From NCBI GenBank assembly GCA_003170115.1, contig PMZS01000283.1:1-17169 (forward strand): a stretch of DNA of 17,169 nt, given 5' to 3'. Under the pieces are notes generated by a model. It was not told the origin of the DNA. It did not search any database and saw only the letters and a list, made by a program, of their open reading frames with translations. This DNA is from Spirochaetaceae bacterium (GTDB lineage Bacteria; Spirochaetota; Spirochaetia; SZUA-6; Fen-1364). Shown here in pieces: positions 15,472 through 17,169 of this stretch. Each line of letters opens with the position of its first letter. Position 1 is the first letter of the stretch. The position numbers and the translations under genes were made by a program.

Positions 15472-16715
15472 ATCAGACCATGCCGATCCTTTCCAGCATC
15501 CGCATCGGCAGCAAGGTCTTGTCCAACAGGATTGCCATCAACGCAATGGAATGCTGTGACGCGGACACCAACGGCAACCCGACGGAAACTGCCTTCCGGC
15601 GCTACGACCGCCTTGCCCGCGGGAACGCGGGGGTCATCGTCGTGGAAGCCCTCTCGGTGGTCGATGAAAACCGCGGGAGACTTCACCAGCTCACCGCGCT
15701 TGCCCAGAATCAGAAGGGACTCACCGACCTCGTAGGGGCCATGAGGAAGGCCAACCCGAAACCACTCATCCTCTGGCAGCTCACCCACTCGGGGGAGCTT
15801 TCCAGCCCGGAGTTTTCCGAGCGGGTCTGTGTGAAGCCCTTCCCGGGGTACGAGGGACGCCTGCTCACGGAGGAGGAAGTGGACGAGATCCTCGAGAGGT
15901 TCGTGTTCGCGGCAAAGATGGCCAGCGACTGCGGTGCCGACGGGGTGGATTTCAAGCTCTGCCACGGCTACCTCGGCTCCCAGCTCGTGCGGCCGTTCAA
16001 TGACCGTAAGTGGAAATACGGCGGATCGCGGGGGAACCGTACGCGCTTTGCCTTCGAGTTCTACGAGCGGGTGAGCAGGGAAGTGAAGAACAGGGACTTC
16101 ATCCTTGGCTCGAAAATCTCCGCGTGGGAAGGACTGCCGGGCGGCATGGGGTCGGCAGGGCCGGACACCCCGATTATCGACCTGACCGAGGTGTTGGACC
16201 TCGTGAAGGGTCTGGAGGCGCGGGGAGCGAAGTACATCATCCAGTCCGCCGGCAATCCCTCCCTGACTCTCGCCCTCACCCAGCCCGACAAGAAGATACC
16301 CGACTATTCCTACCTGCACTTCTGGTTCCAGAAGGAGTTCAGGAAGGCGATGAAGAAGGAAACCGTTCTCATCGGCTCCGCCTATTCCCTCTTTCGCGAT
16401 GGCAAGAACAGCTTCCGGGGGGTGAAGAGAGAGGAAGCCTCACTTGTGTACTGGGGCAACAAGAACATCAGCGAAGGTGTCTGCGACATGGTGGCCATCG
16501 GCCGCCAGTCCCTGGCGGACCCGATGCTGCCCTTGAAGCTGGAGCAGGGCAAGGCGAATGAAATCAAGTGGTGCACGGGGTGCGACAACTGCGTCGAGTT
16601 CCTCATCCGGCAGAAACCGGTAGGTTGCTCGACGCACGAAAGGGAGTACACTCTGGAGTTGAAGGAGATCCGCCGGCAGCAGGGCAACCTTGCGGAGTCC
16701 GAAAAGCATACATAG
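15468..16715 (+). CDS. OYE-family flavin oxidoreductase, barrel plus iron-sulfur motif only
   Basis: A 415-residue old-yellow-enzyme-type (PF00724) FMN barrel. Landmarks are WQLTHSGE (103-110), CHGYLGSQLVRPFN (165-178), KYGGSRGNRTRF (183-194) and AIGRQSLADP (343-352). C369-x2-C372-x2-C375-x11-C387 resembles the [4Fe-4S] motif of trimethylamine dehydrogenase and 2,4-dienoyl-CoA reductase, yet the C-terminal FAD/NAD(P) domain of those enzymes (about 250 residues) is absent, so electrons probably come from a separate protein. In the substrate pocket, the first of the paired histidines (HxxHGYL in YqjM) is Lys163 while His166 and Tyr168 remain. The start overlaps the dehydrogenase stop (ATGA). 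It probably reduces or oxidises an activated C=C bond or carries out a related hydride step; the substrate is unknown. Confidence 0.88.
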   Translation: MNQTMPILSSIRIGSKVLSNRIAINAMECCDADTNGNPTETAFRRYDRLARGNAGVIVVEALSVVDENRGRLHQLTALAQNQKGLTDLVGAMRKANPKPLILWQLTHSGELSSPEFSERVCVKPFPGYEGRLLTEEEVDEILERFVFAAKMASDCGADGVDFKLCHGYLGSQLVRPFNDRKWKYGGSRGNRTRFAFEFYERVSREVKNRDFILGSKISAWEGLPGGMGSAGPDTPIIDLTEVLDLVKGLEARGAKYIIQSAGNPSLTLALTQPDKKIPDYSYLHFWFQKEFRKAMKKETVLIGSAYSLFRDGKNSFRGVKREEASLVYWGNKNISEGVCDMVAIGRQSLADPMLPLKLEQGKANEIKWCTGCDNCVEFLIRQKPVGCSTHEREYTLELKEIRRQQGNLAESEKHT

Positions 16716-16761
16716 GGCCCATCGTTCAATTATCAAGTTCCAAAACTGAAAGTGCCGATTT

Positions 16762-16778
16762 TTGTCATTTGTTGACAA
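16762..16778. promoter_or_regulatory. Candidate operator, perfect inverted repeat TTGTCA-TTTGT-TGACAA
   Basis: A perfect 6-5-6 inverted repeat in the 109-base gap between the flavoenzyme and the last gene. It agrees at 14 of 17 positions with the element at 10838-10854 and, like it, overlaps a -35 box. This makes it the clearer of the two copies of a probable repressor site. Confidence 0.55.
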
Positions 16779-16800
16779 TTGCTTTCGCGCGACATAGAGT
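16772..16800 (+). promoter_or_regulatory. Sigma-70-like promoter of the last gene
   Basis: TTGACA (16772-16777), 17 bases, then TAGAGT (16795-16800). The predicted start of transcription is near 16807, leaving a leader of about 18 bases that contains the AGGAGG ribosome site. The -35 box lies inside the downstream half of the inverted repeat. Confidence 0.5.
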
Positions 16801-16824
16801 CGGCGAAAATCAGGAGGCACTGGC

Positions 16825-17169
16825 ATGAAGATCGGGATCGACAGCTACTGCTATCACAGGTTTTTCGGTGAAGTCTACGACCAGCAGCGCAAGCCTTCGA
16901 AGCAGATGTCCCTCGAGGACTTCATCACGCGGGCGCACGAGCTGAAGGTGGACGGCGTGTCGCTGGAATCGTGCTTCATCCCGCGGTTCGACCCCGGGTA
17001 CCTTTCCGAGATCAAGGGCATGCTGGACGAGTACAACCTCGACCGCGTCTTCGCCTGGGGTCACCCCGACGGGCTGGAGGGGGGGCGCAACGAAAAGGCC
17101 TTCGCGGAGATGGTGAAAAGCATTGAATACGCGCAAGCGATCGGAGCGAAGGTAATGCGCGTGGTGGGC
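16825..17169 (+). CDS. TIM-barrel sugar isomerase/epimerase, cut by the window edge
   Basis: The first 115 residues of a xylose-isomerase-like TIM barrel: MKIGIDSYCYHRFFG, then the helix EDFITRAHELKVDGVSLE, and SIEYAQAIGAKVMRVVG at the edge. The ATG at 16825 has AGGAGG seven bases upstream. It is probably the same broad family (PF01261) as the enzyme at 13405-14376, although the two N-termini differ clearly. It has its own promoter with the shared operator, so it may begin a further transcription unit of the same regulon. Metal ligands lie beyond the visible part; reaction unknown. Confidence 0.82.
   Translation, partial: MKIGIDSYCYHRFFGEVYDQQRKPSKQMSLEDFITRAHELKVDGVSLESCFIPRFDPGYLSEIKGMLDEYNLDRVFAWGHPDGLEGGRNEKAFAEMVKSIEYAQAIGAKVMRVVG

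Noticed and set aside
14772..16319. Minus-strand frame of 515 codons
   Set aside because: Antisense to the MDR dehydrogenase and the OYE enzyme, both with intact catalytic motifs; composition is that of a shadow frame.
16716..16761. Terminator after the OYE gene
   Set aside because: No GC-rich hairpin followed by a T run is visible; transcription may continue into the last gene.
3346..16917. CTCGAG sites as a sign of restriction avoidance
   Set aside because: I found at least nine sites (3346, 4026, 5923, 7754, 11568, 12999, 15394, 15891, 16912), so there is no local avoidance that would support an active XhoI-type enzyme.

Overview
The window looks like a GC-rich, probably anaerobic or facultatively anaerobic bacterial chromosome. 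A tungsten-type aldehyde:ferredoxin oxidoreductase with its own MoaD-like protein, an [4Fe-4S]-type old-yellow-enzyme relative, and dense operons with ATGA overlaps suggest a fermentative anaerobe. The Ser/Gly-rich lipoprotein at the left edge would fit a spirochaete, but the phylum cannot be fixed from the sequence alone. I see no rRNA, tRNA, CRISPR array or insertion sequence.

Left part (1-2.7 kb): a decayed, visibly less GC-rich stretch. It holds a lipoprotein gene on the minus strand, frameshifted at a G8 run and cut by the window edge, with a good promoter and Shine-Dalgarno sequence. About 0.5 kb without a convincing gene follows. Then comes a broken restriction-modification pair: a beta-class DNA methyltransferase with at least one frameshift, and a PaeR7I/XhoI-family endonuclease with a TAG stop where the catalytic Glu of the ExK motif belongs.

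Middle (2.8-10.77 kb): one leftward operon of eight tightly packed genes. In transcription order these are a Gfo/Idh/MocA dehydrogenase, a zinc MDR dehydrogenase, an FGGY sugar kinase, a cupin-type phosphoglucose isomerase, a D-2-hydroxyacid dehydrogenase, an aldehyde:ferredoxin oxidoreductase, a MoaD-like sulfur carrier and a KDPG/KHG aldolase. The set reads as a route that oxidises, isomerises and phosphorylates a sugar, polyol or sugar acid. A 2-keto-3-deoxy acid phosphate would then be cleaved to pyruvate and a triose phosphate, and an aldehyde oxidised to an acid with reduction of ferredoxin.

Right (10.8-17.17 kb): a divergent rightward operon. It begins with the remnant of a GntR/UTRA regulator, followed by a divergent DeoC-family aldolase, a second FGGY kinase, a TIM-barrel sugar isomerase/epimerase, a second zinc MDR dehydrogenase and a compact OYE-family flavoenzyme with an iron-sulfur motif but no C-terminal reductase domain. 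A further TIM-barrel isomerase starts behind its own promoter and runs off the edge.

The most interesting regulatory signal is a 17-bp element of the form TTGWCA-N5-TGWCAA. It overlaps the -35 box of the leftward operon promoter (10838-10854) and the -35 box of the last gene's promoter (16762-16778). This suggests that one repressor ties both ends of the locus together, while the local GntR gene is destroyed. The substrate of the locus is not identifiable from sequence; both arms together look like a modular carbohydrate catabolic island with duplicated kinase, dehydrogenase and isomerase functions.
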